From assembly GCA_947441075.1 (NCBI GenBank), contig CANESK010000007.1, forward strand, positions 1 through 42,499: a DNA stretch of 42,499 nt, written 5' to 3'. The notes under the pieces are model-generated. The model searched no databases and was not told where the DNA came from. It saw nothing but the letters and a program-made list of their open reading frames with translations. The position numbers and the translations under genes are program-made. This DNA is from Verrucomicrobia subdivision 6 bacterium. GTDB taxonomy: Bacteria > Verrucomicrobiota > Verrucomicrobiia > Methylacidiphilales > Verrucolacustridaceae. Below, piece by piece: positions 16,754 to 25,367 of the stretch. Each line of letters starts with the position of its first letter. Position 1 is the first letter of the stretch.

Positions 16754-18046
16754 ATGAAATTATCGATTATCGGTTCAGGGTACGTTGGACTTGTCACAGG
16801 GACATGCTTGGCGGAAGCGGGACACACGGTTCTTTGCGTAGATAACAATCAGGCCAAAGTGAAGGAGTTGCAGGCAGGTCATATACCTATTTACGAGCCA
16901 GGATTAGAGGAGCTCGTTCGGCGGAATGTTCAACTCAAGCGACTCTCTTTTACGGCATCGACCCAAGAAGCGGTGGCCAATTCGGAGGTGATCTTTATTG
17001 CCGTGCCCACTCCGCCACAAGATGACGGATCGGTTGACCTGAGCTACGTGGAAGCGGTGGCGCGTGAGATCGCTGAGGCGCTGCCTGCTTATCGGATCAT
17101 TGTCGATAAAAGCACCGTCCCAGTTAAAACAGGTGAGAAGGTAGCGGAAACGATTCGCCGATACGGGCCGAAAGGGATCGAATTTGATGTGGTGAGTAAT
17201 CCTGAGTTTCTTCGTGAGGGAAGTGCGGTGGCCGATCTACAGAAACCTGATCGAATTGTCATTGGGGTGGCTTCCCAGCGTCCCGTGGCGGCGATGCGTG
17301 CGGTTTACGAACCATTCAAAGCCCCGATTATCATCACCGATTTAAATAGTGCGGAACTGATTAAGCATGCGGCCAACAGTTTTTTGGCCCTGAAGATTAC
17401 TTATATCAACTTGGTGGCAGCGGTTTGTGAGGCGGGCGGGGCCGATGTGACCCAAGTCGCCGAGGGCATGGGGTCGGATGCACGAATCGGGCGGGCTTTC
17501 CTGCAGGCAGGACTCGGGTATGGGGGTTCCTGTTTCCCGAAAGATGTCAGCGCCTTTATTCGGATTGCAGAAGAGATGGGTGTGGATTTTGGCTTGATGC
17601 GTGAAGTAGAGAAAATCAACGCGGCAATTCCTGAGCGTTTCCTGAAAAAGATTCGGGCCTCCCTTTGGACGATGAGGGACAAGAAAATTGGGCAGTTGGG
17701 ATTAGCCTTCAAAGGAAACACGGACGACGTGCGGTGTAGTGTGGCGGTCGAGTTGATTCGGCGGATGGCAGCAGAGGGCGCGATCATCCGCTGCCACGAT
17801 CCCAAGGGAGGAGAGAAGGCCAAGGAGCTACTACCGAAAAATGTGGAGATTATGGCTGATGCCCATCAAGTAGCGGAAGGAGCGGATGTGCTTATTATAG
17901 CGACAGAATGGCCTGAGTATCGTTTACTCGATTGGAGTAAGATCAAAACCTTGATGAGAACCCCAAGAATATTCGATGGCCGGAACCTGCTCAATCCTGC
18001 GGAAATGATCTCTCTTGGTTTCGAGTACACGAGCATCGGACGTTGA
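16754..18046 (+). CDS. ugd: UDP-glucose 6-dehydrogenase (UDPGDH family)
   Basis: 'MKLSIIGSGYVGLVTGTCLAEAGHTVLCVDNN', 'IPIYEPGLEELV', 'VSNPEFLREGSAVADLQKPDRIVIGV', 'GYGGSCFPKDVSAF', 'LAFKGNTDDVRCSVAVELI'. Confidence 0.95.
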   Translation: MKLSIIGSGYVGLVTGTCLAEAGHTVLCVDNNQAKVKELQAGHIPIYEPGLEELVRRNVQLKRLSFTASTQEAVANSEVIFIAVPTPPQDDGSVDLSYVEAVAREIAEALPAYRIIVDKSTVPVKTGEKVAETIRRYGPKGIEFDVVSNPEFLREGSAVADLQKPDRIVIGVASQRPVAAMRAVYEPFKAPIIITDLNSAELIKHAANSFLALKITYINLVAAVCEAGGADVTQVAEGMGSDARIGRAFLQAGLGYGGSCFPKDVSAFIRIAEEMGVDFGLMREVEKINAAIPERFLKKIRASLWTMRDKKIGQLGLAFKGNTDDVRCSVAVELIRRMAAEGAIIRCHDPKGGEKAKELLPKNVEIMADAHQVAEGADVLIIATEWPEYRLLDWSKIKTLMRTPRIFDGRNLLNPAEMISLGFEYTSIGR

Positions 18047-19323
18047 AGCCCACCGTCACGATCGTTCTCGGTCTCCAATGGGGAGACGAAGGTAAGGGCA
18101 AAATCCTCGATGTGATGGCGGCGGAGGCGGATTGGGTTTTGCGGGCGCAAGGGGGAAATAATGCCGGCCATACGGTTGAAATCGGCAAGGAGAAGTACGT
18201 TTTGCACTTGATTCCCTCGGGAATTTTGCGAGGAAAAGTTTCCTGCCTGATTGCGGGTGGAGCGGTGGTCGATCCCACGGGCCTGGTCAAAGAAATTGAG
18301 GGACTGACGAAGCGGGGGATCCGTACGCGTGGTCGTTTGCATTTGGCAGCGCAGGCGCATCTGGTTCTCCCGCACCACCGAGCGGTGGATCAGGGATTCG
18401 AAAAACGTCGGGGAAGTGGAAAAATTGGCACGACAGGGAGGGGGATCGGGCCAGCCTACGCGGATAAAGCAGCTCGGGTGGGACTTCGCGCGGGAGAGTT
18501 GGCCTTGCCCTCCCGCGACTTGGCTCGGCGGATACGCGAGCGGGTGGCGTTGCATAACCGAGCCTCTCGTGGGCAAGGCTGGGTAAAAATCTCGGCGACC
18601 AAAACGATTCGAGAAGTGGAAGCGGCCGCTCGGTTTCTTCGACCTTACTTGGCAGATGGGGTGACCTTGGCTCATCGCGCAGTGGCCTCGGGGCAACGGA
18701 TTTTGATCGAGGGGGCACAGGGAACTTTTTTGGATGTGGATCATGGAACTTATCCCTTCGTGACCAGTTCCCATTGCACTGCGGGCGGGGCCTGCACCGG
18801 AACGGGAGTGCCACCGACGGCGATTCACCGAGTGGTTGGAGTATTGAAGGCCTACACCACACGGGTTGGGGGTGGTCCTTTTGTTACGGAAGATGGAACT
18901 CTGGGACATCTCCTGCATGGGATGGGCCGTGAATTCGGTTCGACGACGGGCCGAGCACGCCGTTGTGGTTGGTTCGATGCGGTGCTGGTGAGGCGGGCGG
19001 TTCAGCTCAATGGGGTGACGGAGATGGCCATGACTAATTTGGACGGTTTGGATGGGTTGGAAAAAATCCCCGTGTGCGTGGGTTATCGTCTCCGAGGAAA
19101 GTATTTGAAGGAGCCACCAGTTGATGCGGCTGACTGGAGTCGCTGTCGTCCCATTTATCGAAACTTCGAAGGATGGTGTCAGCCGACCACGGAAGCGCGT
19201 CACTGGAAAGAGCTTCCGCGCAAGGCACGGATTTATCTCTCTGCGATCAAGGATTTGGTTGGCGCTCCCCTCGGCCTGATTTCTGTGGGAGCTGGCCGTG
19301 ACCAGACCTTTCGGCATGGGTAA
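18043..19323 (+). CDS. purA: Adenylosuccinate synthetase
   Basis: 'VLGLQWGDEGKGKILDVMAAEADWVLRAQGGNNAGHTV', 'GTTGRGIGPAYADKAARVGLRAGEL', 'EGAQGTFLDVDHGTYPFVTSSHCTAGG', 'TRVGGGPFVTE'. Apparent TTG start overlaps the ugd stop (TTGA). Confidence 0.95.
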   Translation: MKPTVTIVLGLQWGDEGKGKILDVMAAEADWVLRAQGGNNAGHTVEIGKEKYVLHLIPSGILRGKVSCLIAGGAVVDPTGLVKEIEGLTKRGIRTRGRLHLAAQAHLVLPHHRAVDQGFEKRRGSGKIGTTGRGIGPAYADKAARVGLRAGELALPSRDLARRIRERVALHNRASRGQGWVKISATKTIREVEAAARFLRPYLADGVTLAHRAVASGQRILIEGAQGTFLDVDHGTYPFVTSSHCTAGGACTGTGVPPTAIHRVVGVLKAYTTRVGGGPFVTEDGTLGHLLHGMGREFGSTTGRARRCGWFDAVLVRRAVQLNGVTEMAMTNLDGLDGLEKIPVCVGYRLRGKYLKEPPVDAADWSRCRPIYRNFEGWCQPTTEARHWKELPRKARIYLSAIKDLVGAPLGLISVGAGRDQTFRHG

Positions 19324-20035
19324 GAAATCCAATCCGGCAGAGATTCCCCGTCACGTCGCCATCATTATGGATGGCAATGGCCGATGGGCGAGTCAGCACC
19401 ACCTTCCTCGTCTTAGTGGACATGAGGCAGGGCGCAAATCGGTAAAAGCTGTAGCACAAGCCGCCATCGATCACGGTGTGCGTTATTTGACTCTCTACGC
19501 CTTCTCGGTGGAAAACTGGCAGAGACCGAGGGATGAGGTTCAGGGATTGATGGGTCTTCTACGGGGTGTGATTCGGGAGGAGCTGAACGAAATGGGTAAG
19601 GAAGGGATTCGTTTGCGAACGATTGGGAGACGGCAGGACTTACCTGAAGCCGTAAGAGAGGAGCTGGAGGGTGCGATCGAAAGAACGAAAGCGAATACTC
19701 GCCTCGATCTGATTCTTGCTTTGAGTTACGGCTCCCGCGTGGAAATTACCGAAGCGATGCAGGCGATGGGACGCGAAATAAAGGCAGGCAAGCTGGATCC
19801 CGAGAAGATCACGGAGGAGACGGTCTCGGCGCACCTCTACACGGAGGGAATTCCTGATCCCGATCTCTTAATTCGCACCAGCGGCGAGATGCGGATCAGT
19901 AACTTTATGCTTTGGCAGATTTCCTACGCAGAGATTTATGTGACGCCTGTCCTCTGGCCCGATTTCGGGAAAGATGAATTTGCCAAGGCGTTGGCGGATT
20001 ATGCGGGGCGTGACCGCCGATTTGGAGGAATCTAG
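19316..20035 (+). CDS. uppS: Isoprenyl transferase (undecaprenyl diphosphate synthase family)
   Basis: 'IPRHVAIIMDGNGRWASQHHLPRLSGHEAGRKSVK', 'LTLYAFSVENWQRPRDEV', 'PDLLIRTSGEMRISNFMLWQISYAEIYVTPVLWPDF'. ATG at 19316 overlaps the purA end. Confidence 0.95.
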   Translation: MGKKSNPAEIPRHVAIIMDGNGRWASQHHLPRLSGHEAGRKSVKAVAQAAIDHGVRYLTLYAFSVENWQRPRDEVQGLMGLLRGVIREELNEMGKEGIRLRTIGRRQDLPEAVREELEGAIERTKANTRLDLILALSYGSRVEITEAMQAMGREIKAGKLDPEKITEETVSAHLYTEGIPDPDLLIRTSGEMRISNFMLWQISYAEIYVTPVLWPDFGKDEFAKALADYAGRDRRFGGI

Positions 20036-20037
20036 CC

Positions 20038-20886
20038 ATGCTGGGCTGGCGTCTACTCTCCTCGCTCCTGCTTTGGGGCATTATTCTTACGCTGGTCACC
20101 CTGCGTTATACCAACGGGGTTTTTCTGCTCATCGCCATCGTCGGGCTGGCTGCCCAGCGAGAGTTTTATCTTTCACAGCAGACTGCAGGACGCACCGTCT
20201 TCTTGAAAACTGGGCTCTTGGCGGGGGCACTGCTTTATGGGGCGACCTTCTTCTCAGTCGTCTCTCCCACGGGAGGATTTCCCGATGCTTTCTCGGGCGA
20301 GGCGGTCTTGGTGCTTTTAGTAATTTTGGGGGCACTGACGCGGAGAGTGTTTCATCCGAAGGTTGAGGGTGCGACTACTGCAATGGCTTTGACTCTCTTC
20401 GGCTTCTTTTACGTTCCATACTTGCTGAACTATGCGACTAAGATTCTTTACTGTGTGCCCCAAGGGGGTGGGGTGGCTCTCCTAGTTTATGCGGTGGCAG
20501 TGACTAAATTTACTGACGTTGGAGCCTACGTGGCAGGGAATCTCTTTGGGCGGACGAAACTAAGTCCAGTGATCAGCCCAAAAAAGACTTGGGAAGGACT
20601 GGTGGGTGGGGTGCTGATTGCTCTACTTACGAGCCTCGGCTTGATTCACTATTTTCCTCAATCCTTGGGCAGTCTAGCGGGGGTTCATGGCTGGATTTTG
20701 GGAATCGGCTTGGCGGTGGTCAGTGTGATTGGAGACTTGGGAGAATCGGTGGTCAAACGGGATGCTCGGGTAACCGACTCTGGGCAATTTCTCCCAGGAA
20801 TTGGCGGAGCCTTGGATCTAGTGGATAGCCTGCTCTTTAGTTTGCCTGTCTTCTACGGATATCTAGTTTTCACGGGGAGAATATGA
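20038..20886 (+). CDS. cdsA: Phosphatidate cytidylyltransferase
   Basis: Polytopic. C-terminal signature 'KLSPVISPKKTWEGLVGGVLIALLTS...GDLGESVVKRDARVTDSGQFLPGIGGALDLVDSLLFSLPVFY'. Confidence 0.95.
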   Translation: MLGWRLLSSLLLWGIILTLVTLRYTNGVFLLIAIVGLAAQREFYLSQQTAGRTVFLKTGLLAGALLYGATFFSVVSPTGGFPDAFSGEAVLVLLVILGALTRRVFHPKVEGATTAMALTLFGFFYVPYLLNYATKILYCVPQGGGVALLVYAVAVTKFTDVGAYVAGNLFGRTKLSPVISPKKTWEGLVGGVLIALLTSLGLIHYFPQSLGSLAGVHGWILGIGLAVVSVIGDLGESVVKRDARVTDSGQFLPGIGGALDLVDSLLFSLPVFYGYLVFTGRI

Positions 20887-22037
20887 AGCGGGTTATTCTT
20901 CTGGGCTCGAGCGGTTCGATTGGGGAGAGCACCTGCAAGGTTGCACGGGCGCTACCCGAAACGATGAAATTGGTGGGGTTGGGGGTGGCCAAAAGCGGTG
21001 AGCGAGTTTTAGCTCAGGCGCGGGAGTTTGGGGTGAAGGCAGTGGCAGTTTCCGATCTAGGTGCGGCGGAGAAAGTGAAAAAGGACTTACCCCAAGGAAC
21101 AAAATTTTACCCAGGAGCGGAAGGTTTGAGTCGAATGGTGGAAGAGACAGAAGCGGATATGGTCCTAGTGGCGGTGGTGGGGACGGCGGGGCTCGCTCCT
21201 GCTTTAGCGGCTTTGCGAACGGGAAAACATTTGGCGGTGGCGAGTAAGGAGATTCTGGTTCTGGCGGGTTCCGCAGTCATGGGGGAAGCAAAAAAGAATC
21301 AACGCCAAGTTTTGCCTGTGGATAGTGAACACAACGCTATTTTCCAGTGTTTGCAAGGGGCCAAGAGCCAGGAGGTTCGGAAAATCATTCTCACGGCGTC
21401 GGGCGGGCCGTTTCGAAAGAGCTCAGTCGAGGAGCTGAAGAAGGTCACGGTGGCGCAGGCACTGAAACATCCGACCTGGTCGATGGGGAAGAAAATCACG
21501 ATCGATTCCGCGACGATGTTCAATAAAGGGCTTGAAATGATCGAGGCCCACTGGCTTTTCGGGTTGCCGATGAGCCAAGTTGAGGTGGTGGTGCATCCGC
21601 AGAGTCTGGTTCACTCGTTGGTGGAGTTTGTAGACGGATCGGTCTTGGCCCAACTGAGTGTGACGGATATGTGTTTTCCGATTCAGTATGCGGTGACCTA
21701 TCCGCAGCGCCTACCCAGCGGGTTGCCGCCCTTGGATTTGGCAAAGATTGGCTCCCTGACCTTCGAAACCCCTGACGAGAAAAGGTTTCCTGCCTTGCGC
21801 TTAGCTCGAGAAGCGGGGGAGGCTGGGGGGACGTTGCCAGGAGTTTTTAACGCAGCTAACGAGGTGGCGGTGGAGGCTTTTCTTGAAGAAAAAATTTCTT
21901 TCCCGAGGATATGGGAAATGGTGGAAAAGGTCATGGCGGCTCACGCCAACGAGAAGAAGCCCGAACTGGCAGCAATTATTGCGGCCGATCAGTGGGCCCG
22001 CGCTCAGGCTAAAACCGCCCTGCAGGTAGCCGTATGA
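20883..22037 (+). CDS. dxr: 1-deoxy-D-xylulose 5-phosphate reductoisomerase
   Basis: 'MKRVILLGSSGSIGESTCKVAR', 'LPVDSEHNAIFQCLQG', 'LTASGGPFRKSSVEELKKVTVAQALKHPTWSMGKKITIDSATMFNKGLEMIEAHWLFGL'. ATGA overlap with cdsA. Confidence 0.97.
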   Translation: MKRVILLGSSGSIGESTCKVARALPETMKLVGLGVAKSGERVLAQAREFGVKAVAVSDLGAAEKVKKDLPQGTKFYPGAEGLSRMVEETEADMVLVAVVGTAGLAPALAALRTGKHLAVASKEILVLAGSAVMGEAKKNQRQVLPVDSEHNAIFQCLQGAKSQEVRKIILTASGGPFRKSSVEELKKVTVAQALKHPTWSMGKKITIDSATMFNKGLEMIEAHWLFGLPMSQVEVVVHPQSLVHSLVEFVDGSVLAQLSVTDMCFPIQYAVTYPQRLPSGLPPLDLAKIGSLTFETPDEKRFPALRLAREAGEAGGTLPGVFNAANEVAVEAFLEEKISFPRIWEMVEKVMAAHANEKKPELAAIIAADQWARAQAKTALQVAV

Positions 22038-23455
22038 GTTTTCTGGCTTCTTTGCCTTGGCTGGAAATCGTTACGGTGGCGGGAACGATTGTTTTGGCTC
22101 TTTTTCTTTTTGGCCTGACGGTGGCAGCGCACGAGTTCGGGCATTTTTGTGCCGCTCGAAGAGCGGGATTAGTGGTGGAGAAGTTTGCTATCGGATTCGG
22201 CCCTAAGATTTATGGCAAAGTGGTGGATGGGGTGGAGTGGCAGGTGAACTTACTCCCTCTTGGGGGATTTGTTCAGCTACCGCAGATGAGTCCTGCGGAG
22301 GGGATTGAAGGCAAATCGGAACAGGATGTGCAAGATCTGCCTCCTGCATCGCCTGGGGCGAAAATCTTTACGGCGTTGGCGGGTCCAGTGGCCAGTTTGG
22401 GGTTGGGGGTGCTTTGCGCGGTGGGAGTGTGGATCTTTGGGGTGCCGACGAATATGACTTATCGGACGACGACAATTGGCTGGGTGGAGCCAGGCACCCC
22501 TGCGGCCAAAGCAGGGATTTTGCCAGGGGATGTAATCCTGGCGATTGACCAGCAGCGACCTGAGCGTTGGGCGGGTCGCCCTGGGGCGGTGGTTGAGAGC
22601 ATTTTATTGGGAACGGATAAAGAGATACTGCTGGAACTGGATCGGGGGGGCAGGGAGATCGTGACCGCTAGGATTTTACCCGAGCGAGATGCGGAGATGG
22701 AAGGTCTGAGGCGATTGGGCTTTGAAATGTATCCCGCCCAATCGGCCGTGGTGGATAAAGTAATTGTGGATGGACCAGCTGACCGTGCGGGCATCCAAAG
22801 TGGGGATAAAATAGTGATGTTGGACGGGAAAAAATTGTGGAGCCCTGCAGCGGTCAAGGCGGCGGTGGATGCGGGCCAAGCGGTACTTACTCTGAGGGTG
22901 GAGCAGGCTTCGGGCGGGGAGATTTCGGTGAACCTCAGGCCAGAAAAAGCGACCAATCGGAAGGATAGGATGATCGGGGTGATCTGGAAGCCGAGTGAGG
23001 TTCAGATTACCCACCCGACCCCGCAGGAGCAGGTGAGTTCGGCGGCAGGGTTGGTCTTGCGCACCTTACGTGCGTTGGTCACTCCTGCCTCCAGCGTGGG
23101 GTTGCAACATCTGAGTGGACCACTGGGGATCTTTGAACGATTGGTTTCTCTTCTGCGCACTGACCCTAGGTTGGTTCTTTATTTTAGTGTGATTTTGAAT
23201 GTGAATCTGGCGGTGCTCAATCTTCTGCCGATTCCGGTTCTCGATGGAGGGCACATCCTTTTTTCGATTGTGGAAGCGGTACGGAGGCGACAGTTGCAAG
23301 CCAAAACTATTGGGATGATTCAGACCTGCTTCGTCGTCTTGCTGGCTGGATTCTTTCTTCTGGTCACTTACCATGACTCGATGCGTTTAAAGAGGCGGAT
23401 GGAAAAACCTACGGAGAGCGCGGATATGCCGATTTTTCAAAAGAGGACGAAATGA
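22034..23455 (+). CDS. rseP: RseP-like site-2 zinc metalloprotease with PDZ region
   Basis: 'TVAAHEFGHFCAARRAGLVVEKFAIGFGP' (HExxH), PDZ-like 'VEPGTPAAKAGILPGDVILAID', and 'AVLNLLPIPVLDGGHILFSIVEAVRRR'. Confidence 0.94.
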   Translation: MSFLASLPWLEIVTVAGTIVLALFLFGLTVAAHEFGHFCAARRAGLVVEKFAIGFGPKIYGKVVDGVEWQVNLLPLGGFVQLPQMSPAEGIEGKSEQDVQDLPPASPGAKIFTALAGPVASLGLGVLCAVGVWIFGVPTNMTYRTTTIGWVEPGTPAAKAGILPGDVILAIDQQRPERWAGRPGAVVESILLGTDKEILLELDRGGREIVTARILPERDAEMEGLRRLGFEMYPAQSAVVDKVIVDGPADRAGIQSGDKIVMLDGKKLWSPAAVKAAVDAGQAVLTLRVEQASGGEISVNLRPEKATNRKDRMIGVIWKPSEVQITHPTPQEQVSSAAGLVLRTLRALVTPASSVGLQHLSGPLGIFERLVSLLRTDPRLVLYFSVILNVNLAVLNLLPIPVLDGGHILFSIVEAVRRRQLQAKTIGMIQTCFVVLLAGFFLLVTYHDSMRLKRRMEKPTESADMPIFQKRTK

Positions 23456-25224
23456 AAAGTTACTGCGCTAGCGCTTATCGCTACCTAAGGCGCCCAACTC
23501 GTGAAGTGAAAGTGGGAAAGGTTGGGATTGGAGGAAGCCATCCGATTCGGGTGCAGAGTATGATTACCTCGGACACCATGGATACGGCGGCTTCGGTCAA
23601 GCAGACCCTTGAACTGGTGAAAGTGGGATGTGAGATCGTAAGGATTACGGCACCGACGATTAAGGATGCGGCTAATCTTCAGAAAATAAAAAAGGAGCTA
23701 CTGGCCGCTGGATGTGACGTGCCGATCGTCGCCGATATTCATTTCAAGCCAGATGCGGCTCTGGAAGCAGCTCAATGGGTCGAGAAAGTTCGGATTAATC
23801 CTGGGAATTTTGCCGACAAGAAAAAGTTCGCGATTCGGGAGTATACCGATGAGCAGTATGCTGAAGAGTTGGGCCGAATTGAGGAGACGTTCACCCCTTT
23901 GGTAAAAATCTGCGCCGAGAGAAAGATTGCGATTCGGATTGGGACAAATCACGGCTCCCTCTCGGACCGGATTATGAATCGCTATGGGGATTCTCCGCAC
24001 GGGATGGTGGAGAGTGCACTGGAGTTTGCGCGAATCGCGAGAAGGCTAAATTTTCACAATTTCCTCTTCTCGATGAAGTCATCCAATCCAAAGGTGATGA
24101 TTGAGGCTTACCGTCTGCTGACGGCAGCGCTGGAGAAAGAAGGGGCAGATTGGAATTATCCTTTGCATCTTGGTGTGACGGAGGCGGGGGACGGGGAGGA
24201 TGGGCGAATTAAGAGTGCGATTGGCATCGGCTCGCTCCTGCTGGATGGTCTTGGCGATACCATTCGAGTGAGTTTGACAGAAGACAGTATTCACGAGATT
24301 CCCGTAGGGCGGGCGTTAGTAAAATACTTGGAGGAGAGAGCTCAGGGGAGTTTCGATTCGACGACGGTTCTTTCCTACGATCCGTTTAGTTTTACAAAAC
24401 GGGCGAGTTCGAAGGTGTTGAGATCGGGTGTGGCCCTCGGAGGGGAGGAACCGCCCAGGGTTTTTGTTTCGGCTAAGGTGGAGGAGGCTTTGCGCCCGCG
24501 TTTGGCGCAGTTGGGTGATTTGGCGCCTGAGTTGGTTTATGAAAAGACCTCTGTGGTGGAAGTAGATCCGCGTAACGACGCGGAGATCGCGGCTTTGGAG
24601 GCGATGAAGGAGGCGGTGGTTGTGGCGGTTAAGGACGGGCTCGATTTGAATCTCGTTTCAGCCACGCGGATGCTGGCGGCAAGAATCCCGGCAAGACACC
24701 CGATTCTTCTGAAGGACACTTTGAAGCCAGACTCCTCGGAGGGCGGACTGAGTGGGCTGATTCGGGCCTCGATTCATCTTGGGGCATTGCTTTGCGATGG
24801 AATTGGGGATGCGATTCTGGTTAGGGGTGAGCCAGCGCCAGGAGCCTGTTTGCGATTGGGGTTTAATATTTTACAGGCGGCGGGTAGTCGGATCTTTAAA
24901 ACCGATTATGTGGCGTGTCCCTCCTGCGGGCGGACTCTTTTTGACCTGCAAAGCACGACGGCCAAGATTAAGGCGGGAACACAGCATCTGAAGGGGGTTA
25001 AAATTGCAGTGATGGGTTGTATCGTCAACGGACCGGGGGAGATGGCGGATGCGGATTTTGGCTATGTAGGAGGAGCGCCTGGAAAAATCAATCTCTACGT
25101 CGGCCGGACGCCAGTAAAATTTAACATTCCTGAGGCGGAAGCGGTGGAGCGGTTGCAGGATTTGATTCGAGAACATGGCAAGTGGGTCGATGCGCCCGTG
25201 GGTGGTGTTCCGGTGGTTGTTTGA
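23452..25224 (+). CDS. ispG: 4-hydroxy-3-methylbut-2-en-1-yl diphosphate synthase, long (three-domain) form
   Basis: 'VKVGKVGIGGSHPIRVQSMITSDTMDTAASVKQ', 'ADIHFKPDAALEAA', 'RINPGNFADKKKF', 'YVACPSCGRTLFDLQ', 'KIAVMGCIVNGPGEMADADFGYVGG'. The 590-aa length exceeds the short form. ATGA overlap with rseP. Confidence 0.96.
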   Translation: MKSYCASAYRYLRRPTREVKVGKVGIGGSHPIRVQSMITSDTMDTAASVKQTLELVKVGCEIVRITAPTIKDAANLQKIKKELLAAGCDVPIVADIHFKPDAALEAAQWVEKVRINPGNFADKKKFAIREYTDEQYAEELGRIEETFTPLVKICAERKIAIRIGTNHGSLSDRIMNRYGDSPHGMVESALEFARIARRLNFHNFLFSMKSSNPKVMIEAYRLLTAALEKEGADWNYPLHLGVTEAGDGEDGRIKSAIGIGSLLLDGLGDTIRVSLTEDSIHEIPVGRALVKYLEERAQGSFDSTTVLSYDPFSFTKRASSKVLRSGVALGGEEPPRVFVSAKVEEALRPRLAQLGDLAPELVYEKTSVVEVDPRNDAEIAALEAMKEAVVVAVKDGLDLNLVSATRMLAARIPARHPILLKDTLKPDSSEGGLSGLIRASIHLGALLCDGIGDAILVRGEPAPGACLRLGFNILQAAGSRIFKTDYVACPSCGRTLFDLQSTTAKIKAGTQHLKGVKIAVMGCIVNGPGEMADADFGYVGGAPGKINLYVGRTPVKFNIPEAEAVERLQDLIREHGKWVDAPVGGVPVVV

Positions 25225-25367
25225 ACTAGGCATTGCGAATTATTTAATGGCGAGTAGCGGCTCGGTCCGTTTTGGGCAACTTTTCGTATTTGGGTTTCTA
25301 TGGGGTTAAAGGGGGATGGGCTTCCTATTTAGACGGACTCCATTGAATTCTCAGGTATCCTAAGACG

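Noticed and set aside
17866-19332. 488-aa minus-strand ORF antisense to ugd/purA
   Set aside because: Covers unambiguous purA on the other strand; Arg/Ser/Pro-rich translation with no recognisable domain.
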